DNA of 64,000 bases. Source: Corynebacterium sp. CNJ-954 (GTDB lineage: Bacteria; Actinomycetota; Actinomycetes; Mycobacteriales; Mycobacteriaceae). The position numbers and the translations under genes are program-made. A model generated the notes under the pieces. The model was given only the letters and a program-made list of their open reading frames with translations, was not told the origin of the DNA and searched no databases. Where the stretch lies: positions 108,703 to 172,702 of the forward strand of contig NZ_MKKI01000046.1 in the NCBI RefSeq assembly GCF_001942345.1, written 5' to 3'. Positions 50,972-59,880 of the stretch are shown here, piece after piece. How positions within the stretch are numbered: the first letter of the stretch is position 1; each line of letters starts with the position of its first letter.

Positions 50972-53470
50972 TCAGCGCCGACGGACCGGTGAGCGGTCGC
51001 GGGAAGTGACCGCACCGATGACAGATCCGGCAATCCAGGCCAGAACCGGACCGACCACAGCAGTCAGGCCGAGTGCGAGCCACTGGGAGGGGGTGAGGAA
51101 GCCGGTGCTGAACGAGGTGCTGGTCATGGTGCTCACCGTCTGGCTGAATCTCGGGAGGATTCCGATCACCACCCCCACGACCGTGCCTGCTGTCGCGATG
51201 AATACCGCCTGGGTGGCGGCGAAACGGCGGAGTAGCCCCGGCGGTGCTCCCACGGCGGTGATCGTCGCCATGTCCCGGCGGGATTCCGTGGCGGCGAGTA
51301 GTACGACGAGTAGGACTGTCCCCAGAGTCAGCACCCAACTCAGGACGATGGTCGTGGATACCAACAGCGCACGGTCACCGTCGACCGCTGGCGTATCCAC
51401 CGAGAAATAGTTTGCGACCACGGGCCAAAGATTCGTTGCCACGGCGGCGGCTTCGAACATGGTGACCGGTGAATCGAGAAGGAACACAGTTCCGCGGTAG
51501 CTCACGTCCAGGCCGAGCGATTCGGCTGTGTCGGGGGCCAGCGCAGCTCCGTCGAGTGCCCCGGTTCCTGCCAGTCCCGGAATGACGACCGCCGGGATAC
51601 GAAGTGTTTCGTCGGCGGGTCCAGGATCTTCGCCGGTGTGATCGGGCGCGTACCCGTAGTAGGGGTCGTACTCCCGTAGCTCGATGAGCACCTCCCCGTC
51701 GTCGACGAGTTCCGGGTCTGAAACTACGACTTTGCCGTCAGCCAGCGCGTTCGAAGCCTGCATGACAGCGCTGTCATCCGCGCCGTCATAGGCGGTGAAG
51801 ATGTCACCATCGGTCACTCGCAGAGTGGCCCACTCAGTATGGACGAGCCCGGGCGCAGGATGTGGCGGAGTGTGCAGGCTCGCATTGTAGGTACTGCCGT
51901 CCGAAGTAACGTCCTGAACTTCTGTGAGAGGGTGGTGTGATTCTGCGTTCAACCGGCTGGACATTTGCTCGATCTCAGGTGCGTAGGATGTCTCGTCACC
52001 TCCCCGAGTTGTACTCATCACTACGACGTTGTCGCGGAAGGACGATTCAGTGCCGACGTTGTACGGGTGTGCCAGCACAACGGTAGCCAGGAACGTCGCG
52101 CCGGCGATGGCGGCGACGGCCGGGATGGTCCGGTGATTGTTACGGAGACTGTCGCGCACGGCCAGGCGTCCGGCGGTTGGAAGTACATTACCGAGCCTGG
52201 ACAACAACCACACGATCAAACTGCTGCTGAGCACCACGCCGATCCCGCACAGGGTGATCCCCAGAGTCATCGTGTCCCGTTCTGAGGTTAGGGCGAGGAG
52301 GACACCGGGAATGAGGAACAGCAGGCCGATGAGCATGCGCCACCGGAATCCGGTCATGCGTTCGCTTCCACCGTCGGCGAGCGCCTGGACGGGATCTTCC
52401 CGTCCGGCCCTGACCGCGGGCACCAGGGCGGACGTCACCCCGCAGATCAGGGCGACGAGTGCGACGGAGACAGCTGCAATCCACGACCAGTGGAAGCCGT
52501 TCAGACCGGTCACAGCGAAGAATGCTGCGGCGACACCGGTAGACAGAATAAGTCCGAGACAGGTGCCGAGGAGACCGACGAGGAGACCTTCTGCGAGCAT
52601 GATCAGCCGCAGGTCGCGCGGTGCCGCGCCGGTGGCGCTGAGCAGTCCCATCGCACGGCGTTGACGACGGGCTGCGACCGCGAACACGGGGGTGATCACC
52701 GCGGAGACCAGGACGATGCCCAGAACAAGGAAGCTGAAGAAGGCGATCACCGTGTCACCGCCGAAGTAGGTTGACCCCGAATAGCGGGGGTCGTAGATGC
52801 TGGTTGTGTTGATACGCTCACCGTCGACATCGCGGATTGCGTCGACGATGCTCTGTGCAGCGTCCTTGTCCGCCGGGAAGTACCAGGTGATATCCATCGC
52901 CCACTGGTTCACTGGCACGTCGTCGCTGCTGACCACGGAACCCCGGTAGTCGCCGCCCGCTCTCACCGTCAGCTCGGTGCCGTCGACGGAGATCGTGTCG
53001 CCGTCATCGACGCCCAACAGGTAGGCGGCGTCGTCGTTGAGAAGGACCGTGCCAGGTTCGATGCTCGGCCCCGTCCTGTCTTTTGAATCACTGAGCGTGA
53101 TGACGTTGAGGTCGACGCTACGGTCGCCGTTGGTCATCGACGACCGTTGCAGGACACCGGGGGACAGCGAGTGTGCCAGGTCACCGATGGCTTCGGTGAG
53201 GTCGTCATTCTGAGAAGAGACCGTCTCCTGGGTCAGGGGATCTTCGGAGGGGCGGCCCCTGTCGGAATCAAGGGAGACACTCCCCACGGAGTTCAAGGGG
53301 GAGTTCTGGAGTGCCTGGTCGTACCCCAGAGTGAAGGAGACAAAACCCACGACCAACGACACCGGCAGAGCGAAGAGCAGCAAGGCCACGACGGTGCGGA
53401 TCTTGTGGGCGGCCAGGTCGCGCCGGGCGAGACGTAGGGCGACCCGGAGTCGGGAAAAGGTGTTCAACAT
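50972..53470 (-). CDS. FtsX-like ABC transporter permease
   Basis: An 832-residue MacB/FtsX-family permease. A first helix (VVALLLFALPVSLVVGFVSFTLG) is followed by a large extracytoplasmic domain, then three helices near residues 235-370 and four in the C-terminal quarter (ILGTVLLVVLLAATESRRDMATITAVGAPPGLLRR). The family carries peptides, lipids or antibiotics outward or drives envelope changes. ATG 53470 has GGAG upstream; GTG 53479, overlapping the ATPase stop, is the alternative. Target unknown. Confidence 0.88.
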   Translation of the reverse strand: MLNTFSRLRVALRLARRDLAAHKIRTVVALLLFALPVSLVVGFVSFTLGYDQALQNSPLNSVGSVSLDSDRGRPSEDPLTQETVSSQNDDLTEAIGDLAHSLSPGVLQRSSMTNGDRSVDLNVITLSDSKDRTGPSIEPGTVLLNDDAAYLLGVDDGDTISVDGTELTVRAGGDYRGSVVSSDDVPVNQWAMDITWYFPADKDAAQSIVDAIRDVDGERINTTSIYDPRYSGSTYFGGDTVIAFFSFLVLGIVLVSAVITPVFAVAARRQRRAMGLLSATGAAPRDLRLIMLAEGLLVGLLGTCLGLILSTGVAAAFFAVTGLNGFHWSWIAAVSVALVALICGVTSALVPAVRAGREDPVQALADGGSERMTGFRWRMLIGLLFLIPGVLLALTSERDTMTLGITLCGIGVVLSSSLIVWLLSRLGNVLPTAGRLAVRDSLRNNHRTIPAVAAIAGATFLATVVLAHPYNVGTESSFRDNVVVMSTTRGGDETSYAPEIEQMSSRLNAESHHPLTEVQDVTSDGSTYNASLHTPPHPAPGLVHTEWATLRVTDGDIFTAYDGADDSAVMQASNALADGKVVVSDPELVDDGEVLIELREYDPYYGYAPDHTGEDPGPADETLRIPAVVIPGLAGTGALDGAALAPDTAESLGLDVSYRGTVFLLDSPVTMFEAAAVATNLWPVVANYFSVDTPAVDGDRALLVSTTIVLSWVLTLGTVLLVVLLAATESRRDMATITAVGAPPGLLRRFAATQAVFIATAGTVVGVVIGILPRFSQTVSTMTSTSFSTGFLTPSQWLALGLTAVVGPVLAWIAGSVIGAVTSRDRSPVRRR

Positions 53471-53475
53471 GATGA

Positions 53476-54222
53476 TCACTCCATGATCCGGCCGTCGCGC
53501 AGGTGCACGGTGCGGTCAGCCCACGCGGCGAAGCGGGGCTCATGGGTGACCAGCAGCCCTGCGGCGCCGTCGGTAACCCGGTTTCGTAGCAGCGACATGA
53601 CGGATTCGGCAGTCACCGAGTCCAGGGCGCCGGTGGGTTCGTCGGCGAGGAAAAGGTGCCTGTCGCCGATCAAGGCCCGTGCTACGGCGACGCGCTGCTG
53701 TTGACCGCCCGAGACCTCCGACGGGAACCGGTCGGCAAGGTCGCTGAGGTCGATTTCTTCCAGAGCATTGAGCGCCGCGGCCCGGGCGTCCTTCCTCTTC
53801 GTGCCGTTGAGCTCCATCGGCAGTGAGACGTTCTCCGCCACGGTAAGTGTCGGGATCAGGTTGTAGTCCTGGAAGACGTAGCCCACATGGGTTCGTCGTA
53901 CCTCCGCACGGGCCTGCGCGGAGAGGTGCGAGACATCCACCCCGGCGACAAGGACGCGTCCATCGCTGGCGGTGTCCAGCGTGCCGGCGACGTTGAGCAA
54001 CGTCGATTTTCCGGATCCCGACGGGCCCATCACCGCAACCAGCTCACCAGGTTCGATGGTCAGCGTGACGCGGTCGAGTGCGGTGACGGTGGTGGGGCCG
54101 TCCTGGTGGATCCGGCTGACCTGGTCGAGGTGCAGAGCCGCGGCGGACGTTGTCGCGTCCACGGACTCATTGCCGGACAGACGCCGGGGAGACAGGGGAG
54201 AGGTGTTGTTGGGGCGGGTCAT
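53476..54222 (-). CDS. ABC transporter ATP-binding protein (MacB/LolD type)
   Basis: A 248-residue ATPase with Walker A AVMGPSGSGKSTLLN, the family marker HVGYVFQDYNLIPTLTVAENV, signature VSGGQQQRVAVARALI, Walker B LFLADEPTGALDS and VTHEPRFAAWADR. The GALDS form is typical for ATPases that pair with FtsX-like permeases. It lies between padR and the permease gene with 4-nt gaps or overlaps. A 20-residue polar N-terminus precedes the domain. Confidence 0.92.
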   Translation of the reverse strand: MTRPNNTSPLSPRRLSGNESVDATTSAAALHLDQVSRIHQDGPTTVTALDRVTLTIEPGELVAVMGPSGSGKSTLLNVAGTLDTASDGRVLVAGVDVSHLSAQARAEVRRTHVGYVFQDYNLIPTLTVAENVSLPMELNGTKRKDARAAALNALEEIDLSDLADRFPSEVSGGQQQRVAVARALIGDRHLFLADEPTGALDSVTAESVMSLLRNRVTDGAAGLLVTHEPRFAAWADRTVHLRDGRIME

Positions 54223-54226
54223 GGTC

Positions 54227-54778
54227 TCAGTTCTCCTCGGTTTCTGTGGCGGGTGGCAGAGCTTCTATCTGGTCGAGCCAGCGGATCTGGGATTCGAGAT
54301 CGAAGATCCGGCGCTCGAGCTGCAGCCTGTCGGCCGCAGTGGACGGTGGGACCTCTGATTTCTTCCTGGTGAGCGTGCGCAGTTCGTCGAGGACGGCCAG
54401 TCGCTGGTTGTGCAGGACCGACGCGAAGTCCATGCCGTCCGGCAGGGGGCCGGACGTGGACGCTGCCATGGCTGTCTTGATCACCAGGTCATCCCGGTCG
54501 TTGGGGGGAGGCAGGACGGGGGAGCGCCACCACGTGGCGAGTTCGGAGCGGCCCGTGTCGGTGACGGCGTAGATCTCTGTGTGGCGTCCGGACGCACCGG
54601 TGTCGGACCCGGTCACCTCGATGAGGCCGTCCCGGGCGAGACGTTGGATCGTCTGATAGACCTGCCCGACGTTGACGGGCCAGGTCTCCCGCGTGCGGAC
54701 CTCGAAGTCGGACTTCAGCTTCCCCACACTCCGGGGTTGCTCGGCTAAGAGGCAGAGCAGGGCGAACTTGATGGACAT
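54227..54778 (-). CDS. PadR-family transcriptional regulator
   Basis: A 183-residue regulator: an N-terminal winged helix (SIKFALLCLLAEQPRSVGKLKSDFEVRTRETWPVNVGQVYQTIQRLARDGLI), then TEIYAVTDTGRSELATWW, and a C-terminal dimerisation coiled coil (about residues 130-175). It heads an operon with an ABC ATPase and an FtsX-like permease, a common arrangement where PadR represses a transporter until a ligand binds. Three copies of a palindrome lie just upstream. Confidence 0.9.
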   Translation of the reverse strand: MSIKFALLCLLAEQPRSVGKLKSDFEVRTRETWPVNVGQVYQTIQRLARDGLIEVTGSDTGASGRHTEIYAVTDTGRSELATWWRSPVLPPPNDRDDLVIKTAMAASTSGPLPDGMDFASVLHNQRLAVLDELRTLTRKKSEVPPSTAADRLQLERRIFDLESQIRWLDQIEALPPATETEEN

Positions 54779-54806
54779 GGTGTCTTCCTCGGCTGAGAAG
54801 GTGTTG

Positions 54807-54854
54807 CTTACTCGGTAAGTTCATCGAACATTACTCGGTAACTTACTCAGTAAG
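54807..54854. promoter_or_regulatory. Three copies of a TTACTCRGTAA palindrome (likely PadR operator)
   Basis: TTACTCGGTAA occurs at 54808-54818 and 54831-54841, and TTACTCAGTAA at 54843-54853. The arms TTAC/GTAA are inverted. Centres are 23 and 12 bp apart. The array lies 29-75 bp upstream of padR, where a repressor would block transcription. No other copy was noticed in the window. Confidence 0.75.
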
Positions 54855-54992
54855 CAAGGGGGTAAGGAGAGATCGAGACGTTACGGACCGCCGAGGAGTG
54901 CTTCACCTCTTGAGGCCCCACGCTTGTGTCGGTCGAAGGGTGTCAGATCAACACAAGTCCGGGGTTCCGGGAACTTCGTCCCGACGTGGTGT

Positions 54993-55976
54993 TCAGTCCC
55001 GCAGCCCTTCCTCGAGGATCTTCACCACAAGATCCTGCACTTCCGGGTGAGCAGGCATCTCGTCGTGCCGCACCCGGCTCACCCCGTGATCCTGCAGGAA
55101 AGCGTTCCACACCCGCGCAGGTCCCCCGGGGCCGTCCCCCGAATCCGGCGTGAGGAACGCGGTCTCGAACGGGACGACGGTGGTGTCATTGCGCGTCGCC
55201 AGGCATGAGTACCGGATCCCCGGCCGGGTCTCAGGGCCGGTCGTCATCGTCTCGATCAGTGGCGCTCCGACGACCTGCTGCATGCCTGCCGGGCCCATCA
55301 TCTTGCTGACCACCGCCTCCGCCACCCGGACCGTCGTCTCGCTGGCAGTGATCACCGACGCCAGCAGCCCCCGGACTGTCGTCCCGTGGTGAGGGGCGGA
55401 CAGCGACACCAGGTGGTGGATCCGGTCGGCGCCGCCCATCTCGTTGATCCAGTACCGCGCGAGCAGTCCACCCTGGGAGTGCCCGACGATGTCGATCTTC
55501 TCTGCCCCGGTTGCCGCGAAAACCTGGTCGAGGTACGCGGCGATGTCCCGTGCGGAGGTCAGGACGTCCTGCGTGCCGTGGATACCGTAGTCGGGGGCGA
55601 ACACCACCCACCCCCTGTCCCTGAGCGATACCACCAGGTTCTGCCACGCGTTCTTCGAGGAGATCGTGCCATGCAGCAGCACGACCGGGTACGGCCGCTC
55701 GTCGGTGGGGCGCGCGTGCCACAGGTCGTCGACGAAGCCGACCGTGTACTGGCGGGCTCCGATCGGCAGCGTGGTTGTTCCTCCCGGCAGCTGCGGCGTC
55801 CGGGGCAAGAGTCGAGACGGGAATTCCAGGGTGTTTCGCACACCGTCGGTGAACTGCGACAGCTGGTTGAGGATCATCTTGCCGGGAGCTTCCTGGAACT
55901 GCTCCTGCTGCACCTGCTGTGCCTCGGACTCCGCCTCGGCGATGGCCTTGGCGATGGATTCGATCTCCTCCTCCAT
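54993..55976 (-). CDS. Lipase-class alpha/beta-hydrolase
   Basis: A 327-residue hydrolase. A helical N-terminus (EEEIESIAKAIAEAESEAQQVQQEQFQEAPGK; about residues 1-35) replaces a signal peptide. The catalytic core has YPVVLLHGTISSKNAWQN, IDIVGHSQGGLLARYWINEMGG (Ser), a loop HHLVSLSAPHHGTT, and a C-terminal HDEM (His). The APHHGT segment is typical of triacylglycerol lipases of actinobacteria. Its ATG overlaps the HIT gene stop (TGATG). Localisation is unclear. Confidence 0.85.
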   Translation of the reverse strand: MEEEIESIAKAIAEAESEAQQVQQEQFQEAPGKMILNQLSQFTDGVRNTLEFPSRLLPRTPQLPGGTTTLPIGARQYTVGFVDDLWHARPTDERPYPVVLLHGTISSKNAWQNLVVSLRDRGWVVFAPDYGIHGTQDVLTSARDIAAYLDQVFAATGAEKIDIVGHSQGGLLARYWINEMGGADRIHHLVSLSAPHHGTTVRGLLASVITASETTVRVAEAVVSKMMGPAGMQQVVGAPLIETMTTGPETRPGIRYSCLATRNDTTVVPFETAFLTPDSGDGPGGPARVWNAFLQDHGVSRVRHDEMPAHPEVQDLVVKILEEGLRD

Positions 55977-56404
55977 CAGCTGTCGCTAACGTCGACTCCA
56001 CGGGACCGTAGACCCGACCGGATCTTCTCGGCAGCGTCGTCCATCTTCTCCGGGTCGGTGTCGTTCATGCCGAGAGCGTTGGACAGGTCGTAGCCCGACA
56101 TGTCCGAGGCGGGGAAGACGTGGATATGGGCGTGTGGGACCTCGAAACCGGCGATCAGGTAGCCGGCGCGGGGGACGTCGAACTCCTCCACGATCGCCGC
56201 ACCGACATGCTGGGCGATCTCATTGAGATGCGCCCACAGTGCAGGGTCCAGGTCGGTCCACTTGTCGACCTCCTCCACCGGCACGACCAGTGTGTGCCCG
56301 TAGGCCACAGGTTCGATGGTGAGGAACGCGGCGACGGTCTCGTCCCGGTAGACGAAGCGGCCCGGGAGGTCGCCGGAGATGATACTGCTGAATACGGAAG
56401 CCAT
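55976..56404 (-). CDS. HIT-family nucleotide hydrolase
   Basis: A 142-residue histidine-triad protein. ASVFSSIISGDLPGRFVYRDETVAAFLTI and GHTLVVPVEEVDKWTDL precede the catalytic triad VPHAHIHVFPASD (HxHxH). HIT proteins hydrolyse adenosine phosphoramidates or related nucleotides. ATG 56404 follows a TACCAT -10 box (plus 56412-56417) by 7 nt; the frame upstream overlaps the purD promoter. The C-terminal 30 residues are charged and helical. Confidence 0.92.
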   Translation of the reverse strand: MASVFSSIISGDLPGRFVYRDETVAAFLTIEPVAYGHTLVVPVEEVDKWTDLDPALWAHLNEIAQHVGAAIVEEFDVPRAGYLIAGFEVPHAHIHVFPASDMSGYDLSNALGMNDTDPEKMDDAAEKIRSGLRSRGVDVSDS

Positions 56405-56436
56405 GCTGTCGATGGTAGCGGCTAAACTGTTCAGCC
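56405..56436. promoter_or_regulatory. 32-bp divergent intergenic region with back-to-back -10 boxes
   Basis: The minus-strand -10 box TACCAT (plus 56412-56417) lies 7 nt from the HIT start, and the plus-strand box TAAACT (56423-56428) lies 8 nt from the purD start. Only 5 bp separate the two boxes. Both messages are predicted to be leaderless, and the two polymerases could not bind at once. Confidence 0.6.
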
Positions 56437-57720
56437 ATGCGCACACTCGTCATCGGCAACGGAGCCCGCGAACACGCCCTGGCCTACTCACTGTCCACTG
56501 ACCCGGAGGTCAGCGAGGTGCACGTCGCACCCGGTAATCCCGGCCTTGCCGGGGTAGCGGCACTTCACCCCGGGACGAAGGGGGACGACCCCGACGCCGT
56601 CGTCGCCCTCGCCCGGGAGCTTTCTGCCGACCTGGTCGTCATCGGCCCGGAGATCCCCTTGGTCGCCGGTGTGGCTGATGCCCTGCGTGACGCAGGTTTC
56701 GCCGTGTTCGGCCCGTCGGCCTCTGCAGCCCGGATCGAGGGGTCCAAGGCATTCGCCAAGGAGATCATGGCGGCAGCGGGTGTGAAGACCGCGCACGCCG
56801 AGTCGCTGCTCCCCGGTGCCACGGAGGACGACATCAGCGCTGCCATCGACCGATTCGGCCCCATCTGGGTCGTGAAGGACGACGGACTGGCCGGTGGTAA
56901 GGGCGTCGTCGTCACTCCGGACCGCGACGCAGCTCTCGAGCACGTCCACCACGTCCATGCGGCCGGGAATCCGGTGCTGCTGGAGAGCTTCCTTGACGGT
57001 CCTGAAGTCTCACTGTTCTGCCTGGTGGACGGCGAAACCGTGGTTCCGTTGCTCCCCGCCCAGGACCATAAGCGTGTCGGTGACAATGACGAAGGCCCGA
57101 ACACCGGAGGCATGGGTGCCTACACCCCGCTGCCGTGGTTGCCGGAGAACGGTGTGCAGACCATCGTCGACGACGTGGTTGCGCCGGTTGCCGCCCAGAT
57201 GGTGAAGGAGGGCTGCCCGTTCTCCGGTCTGTTGTACGCGGGGTTGGCCTGGGGTGCGGACGGTCCTGCCGTCGTGGAGTTCAACTGTCGTTTCGGGGAC
57301 CCCGAGACGCAGGCTGTCCTCGATCTTCTGACGACGCCGCTGGGCGGGGTGCTCGAGGCGGTGGCCACCGGGACACTGGATGAGCTCGCGCCGCTCGAAT
57401 GGCAGGACGGGTACGCGGTCACGGTGGTGCTCGCTGCGGAGAACTACCCGGCGTCTCCGGTCACCGGGGTGGAGATTTCCGGTGCCGCCGCCGGGGATGA
57501 AGCCCGCGGGATCCGTGCTGCCGGCGTCGCGGAGAAGGACGGGGCGCTGGTGTCCGCCGGCGGACGGGTGCTCAACGTGATCGGTAAGGGCGTCACACTG
57601 GAGGACGCCCGGGCTGCCGCCTACGACGAGTTGGGCAGGATCTCGTTGCCGGGTGGACACTTTCGTACCGACATCGGTCTGGCAGCGGTCGAGGGACGTA
57701 TCGCGTTTCCGGCGCACTGA
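56437..57720 (+). CDS. purD: Phosphoribosylamine-glycine ligase
   Basis: PurD makes glycinamide ribonucleotide in purine synthesis. The 427-residue ATP-grasp enzyme starts RTLVIGNGAREHALAYSLS and has HVAPGNPG, WVVKDDGLAGGKGVVV (ATP binding), AQDHKRVGDNDEGPNTGGMGAY, LYAGLAW, VVEFNCRFGDPETQAVL and the C-terminal GGRVLNVIGKG. Length is normal. purB lies 4 kb downstream, so purine genes are loosely grouped. Confidence 0.96.
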   Translation: MRTLVIGNGAREHALAYSLSTDPEVSEVHVAPGNPGLAGVAALHPGTKGDDPDAVVALARELSADLVVIGPEIPLVAGVADALRDAGFAVFGPSASAARIEGSKAFAKEIMAAAGVKTAHAESLLPGATEDDISAAIDRFGPIWVVKDDGLAGGKGVVVTPDRDAALEHVHHVHAAGNPVLLESFLDGPEVSLFCLVDGETVVPLLPAQDHKRVGDNDEGPNTGGMGAYTPLPWLPENGVQTIVDDVVAPVAAQMVKEGCPFSGLLYAGLAWGADGPAVVEFNCRFGDPETQAVLDLLTTPLGGVLEAVATGTLDELAPLEWQDGYAVTVVLAAENYPASPVTGVEISGAAAGDEARGIRAAGVAEKDGALVSAGGRVLNVIGKGVTLEDARAAAYDELGRISLPGGHFRTDIGLAAVEGRIAFPAH

Positions 57721-57738
57721 ACCGGATAGGCTGGATGA

Positions 57739-58506
57739 ATGACTGACAAGACTCTCCGCCGTACATGTGCCGCGCTCACTGCTGCAGGACTTCTTCTCGG
57801 AGCGGCCGCCTGCTCCTCGGACGATGCAGGCTCGGAGGACACCACCAGTAGTGACGGCAGTGGAGACACCTCGGGTAGCGCGGTGTCGGATGACCCCAGG
57901 GACATGATTCTGACGGACTCCGACACACCCGCCGGTTACGAGTGGAACAATGTCGCCGACGTCCTCGAAAACGGCGAAGATGCGACCGCCGATGAACTCC
58001 GGAATATCGCAGGGTCGACCAGAACCGAACCTGAACAATGTGGTGCACTGGCTCCCCGTGCCGTGAGTATCCTCGCGACACTCCAGGACAATCCCGACAC
58101 CGCGGCTGCGGTCGAGTTCCTGCCTCAGGACGAGAATGATCCGGGCGTGATCAATGCGATGATCTCCACTGATCCGGAGAACACTGGTATGGCCCTGCCG
58201 GACGACCTGGCCGAATGCGCGTCCTTCACGCAGAGTTCTGACCTGGACCCGGACAGCCCCGAAGTGACCTATCAAACCGACGTCTCTGATGCTGACGTCC
58301 TCGGTGCGGAAGACGTCCACGTCATCACTGTGGTCAATGATTCCGATTCACCGAGCGGTGACAATCCTGCGTCTGTCGTCGTGGGTCGAGTAGACGACGT
58401 GGTGTTCCGGGTCAACGCCAGTGGCGTCGAAGAACCTAATATCTTGCTCGACCTCGTTGACCGTCAGGTCGACAGGATCCGCGGTAATGACCCGGATGAG
58501 GACTGA
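57739..58506 (+). CDS. Hypothetical lipoprotein upstream of the Nei2-type gene
   Basis: A 255-residue lipoprotein with lipobox GAAACSS (Cys near residue 25), a Ser/Asp/Gly linker, and an acidic mature domain containing paired Cys (PEQCGAL and AECASF). It recalls sensor-like extracytoplasmic domains of actinobacterial lipoproteins, without a clear family. TAGGCT (57727-57732) ends 6 nt before the ATG. The stop overlaps the next ATG (TGATG), linking it to a DNA-repair gene, which is odd for a surface protein. Confidence 0.72.
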   Translation: MTDKTLRRTCAALTAAGLLLGAAACSSDDAGSEDTTSSDGSGDTSGSAVSDDPRDMILTDSDTPAGYEWNNVADVLENGEDATADELRNIAGSTRTEPEQCGALAPRAVSILATLQDNPDTAAAVEFLPQDENDPGVINAMISTDPENTGMALPDDLAECASFTQSSDLDPDSPEVTYQTDVSDADVLGAEDVHVITVVNDSDSPSGDNPASVVVGRVDDVVFRVNASGVEEPNILLDLVDRQVDRIRGNDPDED

Positions 58507-59360
58507 TGCCTGAAGGTCATGTGATCCACCGTCTCGCCCGCGAGCTGAACGCGCAGTTCGCCGGAGCGCCGGTCAACGTTTCGTCACCGCAGGGGCGCTT
58601 CGCGACAGAAGCGGCGTCCCTCGACGGTGCGGCTTTCTCGGGCGCGGAGGCGTGGGGAAAGCACCTCTTCCTGCACTTCGGTGACACGACAGCGCCGGAT
58701 GCACGGATCATCCACATCCATCTCGGTCTCATCGGTACGTTCGTGCTGGAGCCGTTCGCGGAACCCCGCGGTCAGGTGCGTCTGCGGATCGACAACGGAT
58801 CTGTCGCGGCAGATCTGCGGGGTCCGCAGCGCTGTGTCATCATCGGGCCATCCGAGGAGGACACGGCGTTGGGGAAGTTGGGCGTCGACCCCCTGCGTCC
58901 CGTCGGCGGACCGTCGGAGGACGGGGCCCTCAACGAGGAGAAGCGGGAGCGGGCGTTCACCCGTACCCGACGGTCATCGAAACCGATCGGCGCGTTGTTG
59001 ATGGACCAGTCGATGTACGCCGGCGTCGGCAGCATCTACCGCACTGAGGCGTTGTTCCGTGCCGGTATCAATCCGAACCTTCCCGGAACGTCGGTGACAG
59101 AGGGAGAGCTGGAGGACATCTGGCAGGACATGGTCGTGCTCATGGACTACGGCCTGGAACACGGACGGATCGACACGGTGCGTGACGAGCACACCCCCGA
59201 AGCGATGGGGCGCGAACCGCGTAAAGATGACCACGGCGGAGAAGTGTACGTGTACCGACGCGCCGGGCTGCCCTGCCTCGTGTGCGGGACTCCCGTTGAA
59301 CTGGGGGAGATGGCTGCGCGCAAGATCTACTGGTGCCCGGTGTGTCAGGCGGGACGGTGA
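58506..59360 (+). CDS. Fpg/Nei-family DNA glycosylase, Nei2 type
   Basis: A base-excision repair glycosylase and AP lyase of 284 residues. The catalytic N-terminus PEGHVIHR (Pro2, Glu3) has the Nei form. HIHLGLIG, GPQRCVII and the helix-two-turn-helix MDQSMYAGVGSIYRTEALFRAGI follow. The C-terminal zinc finger has four Cys (CLVCGTPV and WCPVCQ). The loop and PEGH start fit mycobacterial Nei2 better than Fpg, which begins PELPEV. It oxidises no base itself but removes oxidised pyrimidines in the family. Confidence 0.88.
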   Translation: MPEGHVIHRLARELNAQFAGAPVNVSSPQGRFATEAASLDGAAFSGAEAWGKHLFLHFGDTTAPDARIIHIHLGLIGTFVLEPFAEPRGQVRLRIDNGSVAADLRGPQRCVIIGPSEEDTALGKLGVDPLRPVGGPSEDGALNEEKRERAFTRTRRSSKPIGALLMDQSMYAGVGSIYRTEALFRAGINPNLPGTSVTEGELEDIWQDMVVLMDYGLEHGRIDTVRDEHTPEAMGREPRKDDHGGEVYVYRRAGLPCLVCGTPVELGEMAARKIYWCPVCQAGR

Positions 59361-59379
59361 GACACGTTAGGGTTGCGGC

Positions 59380-59856
59380 ATGACGATCGAGATTCCGGGA
59401 CACGGCCAGTTCAGCGACAGTGACGACGAGTGGACTGCGACGCTGAGCGTTGACGTGGTGGGCGACGATGTCGAGTTCACCGTCATCCACGACGACGAGG
59501 ACGTCGACCTCGACGACGTCGCGACGTGCCTGTCGAACTACCGGTCGCTGCCGGAGTCTGCCCTGAAAGGTTCCACTCCAGAGGTTTTCGCGAATTACCG
59601 TGAGATGGCGGAGGAGTTCTCTGCCGAGGAGCGTGCGGACTACGGCATCCCGGAGATTGCCGATCCGGATGATGTCTGGAACTTCGTGACGCTCGGGACC
59701 TCGGCGACCGTCGAACTGGACGACGAGACGGATGAATGGTTCGTCATCACCGAAAACGAGTGTGAGTGGGAACCGGAACACGGCCTACAGCTCGTGCTAC
59801 GTAACGGTGAAGAGGTCACCAGGGTCAGTCAGTACGACGGTTTCATCCGCGAGTGA
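59380..59856 (+). CDS. Hypothetical acidic protein (DUF6985-like)
   Basis: A 158-residue acidic soluble protein. ISVDVVGDDVEF-like beta strands, an acidic turn (DDEDVDLDDVATCL), then LGTSATVELDDETDEWFVITENECEWEPEHGLQLVLRNG and a terminal SQYDG. This pattern occurs in DUF6985-type proteins, sometimes linked to contact-dependent toxin immunity; no toxin is nearby. TAGGGT (59368-59373) ends 6 nt before the ATG. Confidence 0.65.
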   Translation: MTIEIPGHGQFSDSDDEWTATLSVDVVGDDVEFTVIHDDEDVDLDDVATCLSNYRSLPESALKGSTPEVFANYREMAEEFSAEERADYGIPEIADPDDVWNFVTLGTSATVELDDETDEWFVITENECEWEPEHGLQLVLRNGEEVTRVSQYDGFIRE

Positions 59857-59880
59857 CCCGGCGGGTTGCCCCGAGAACAG

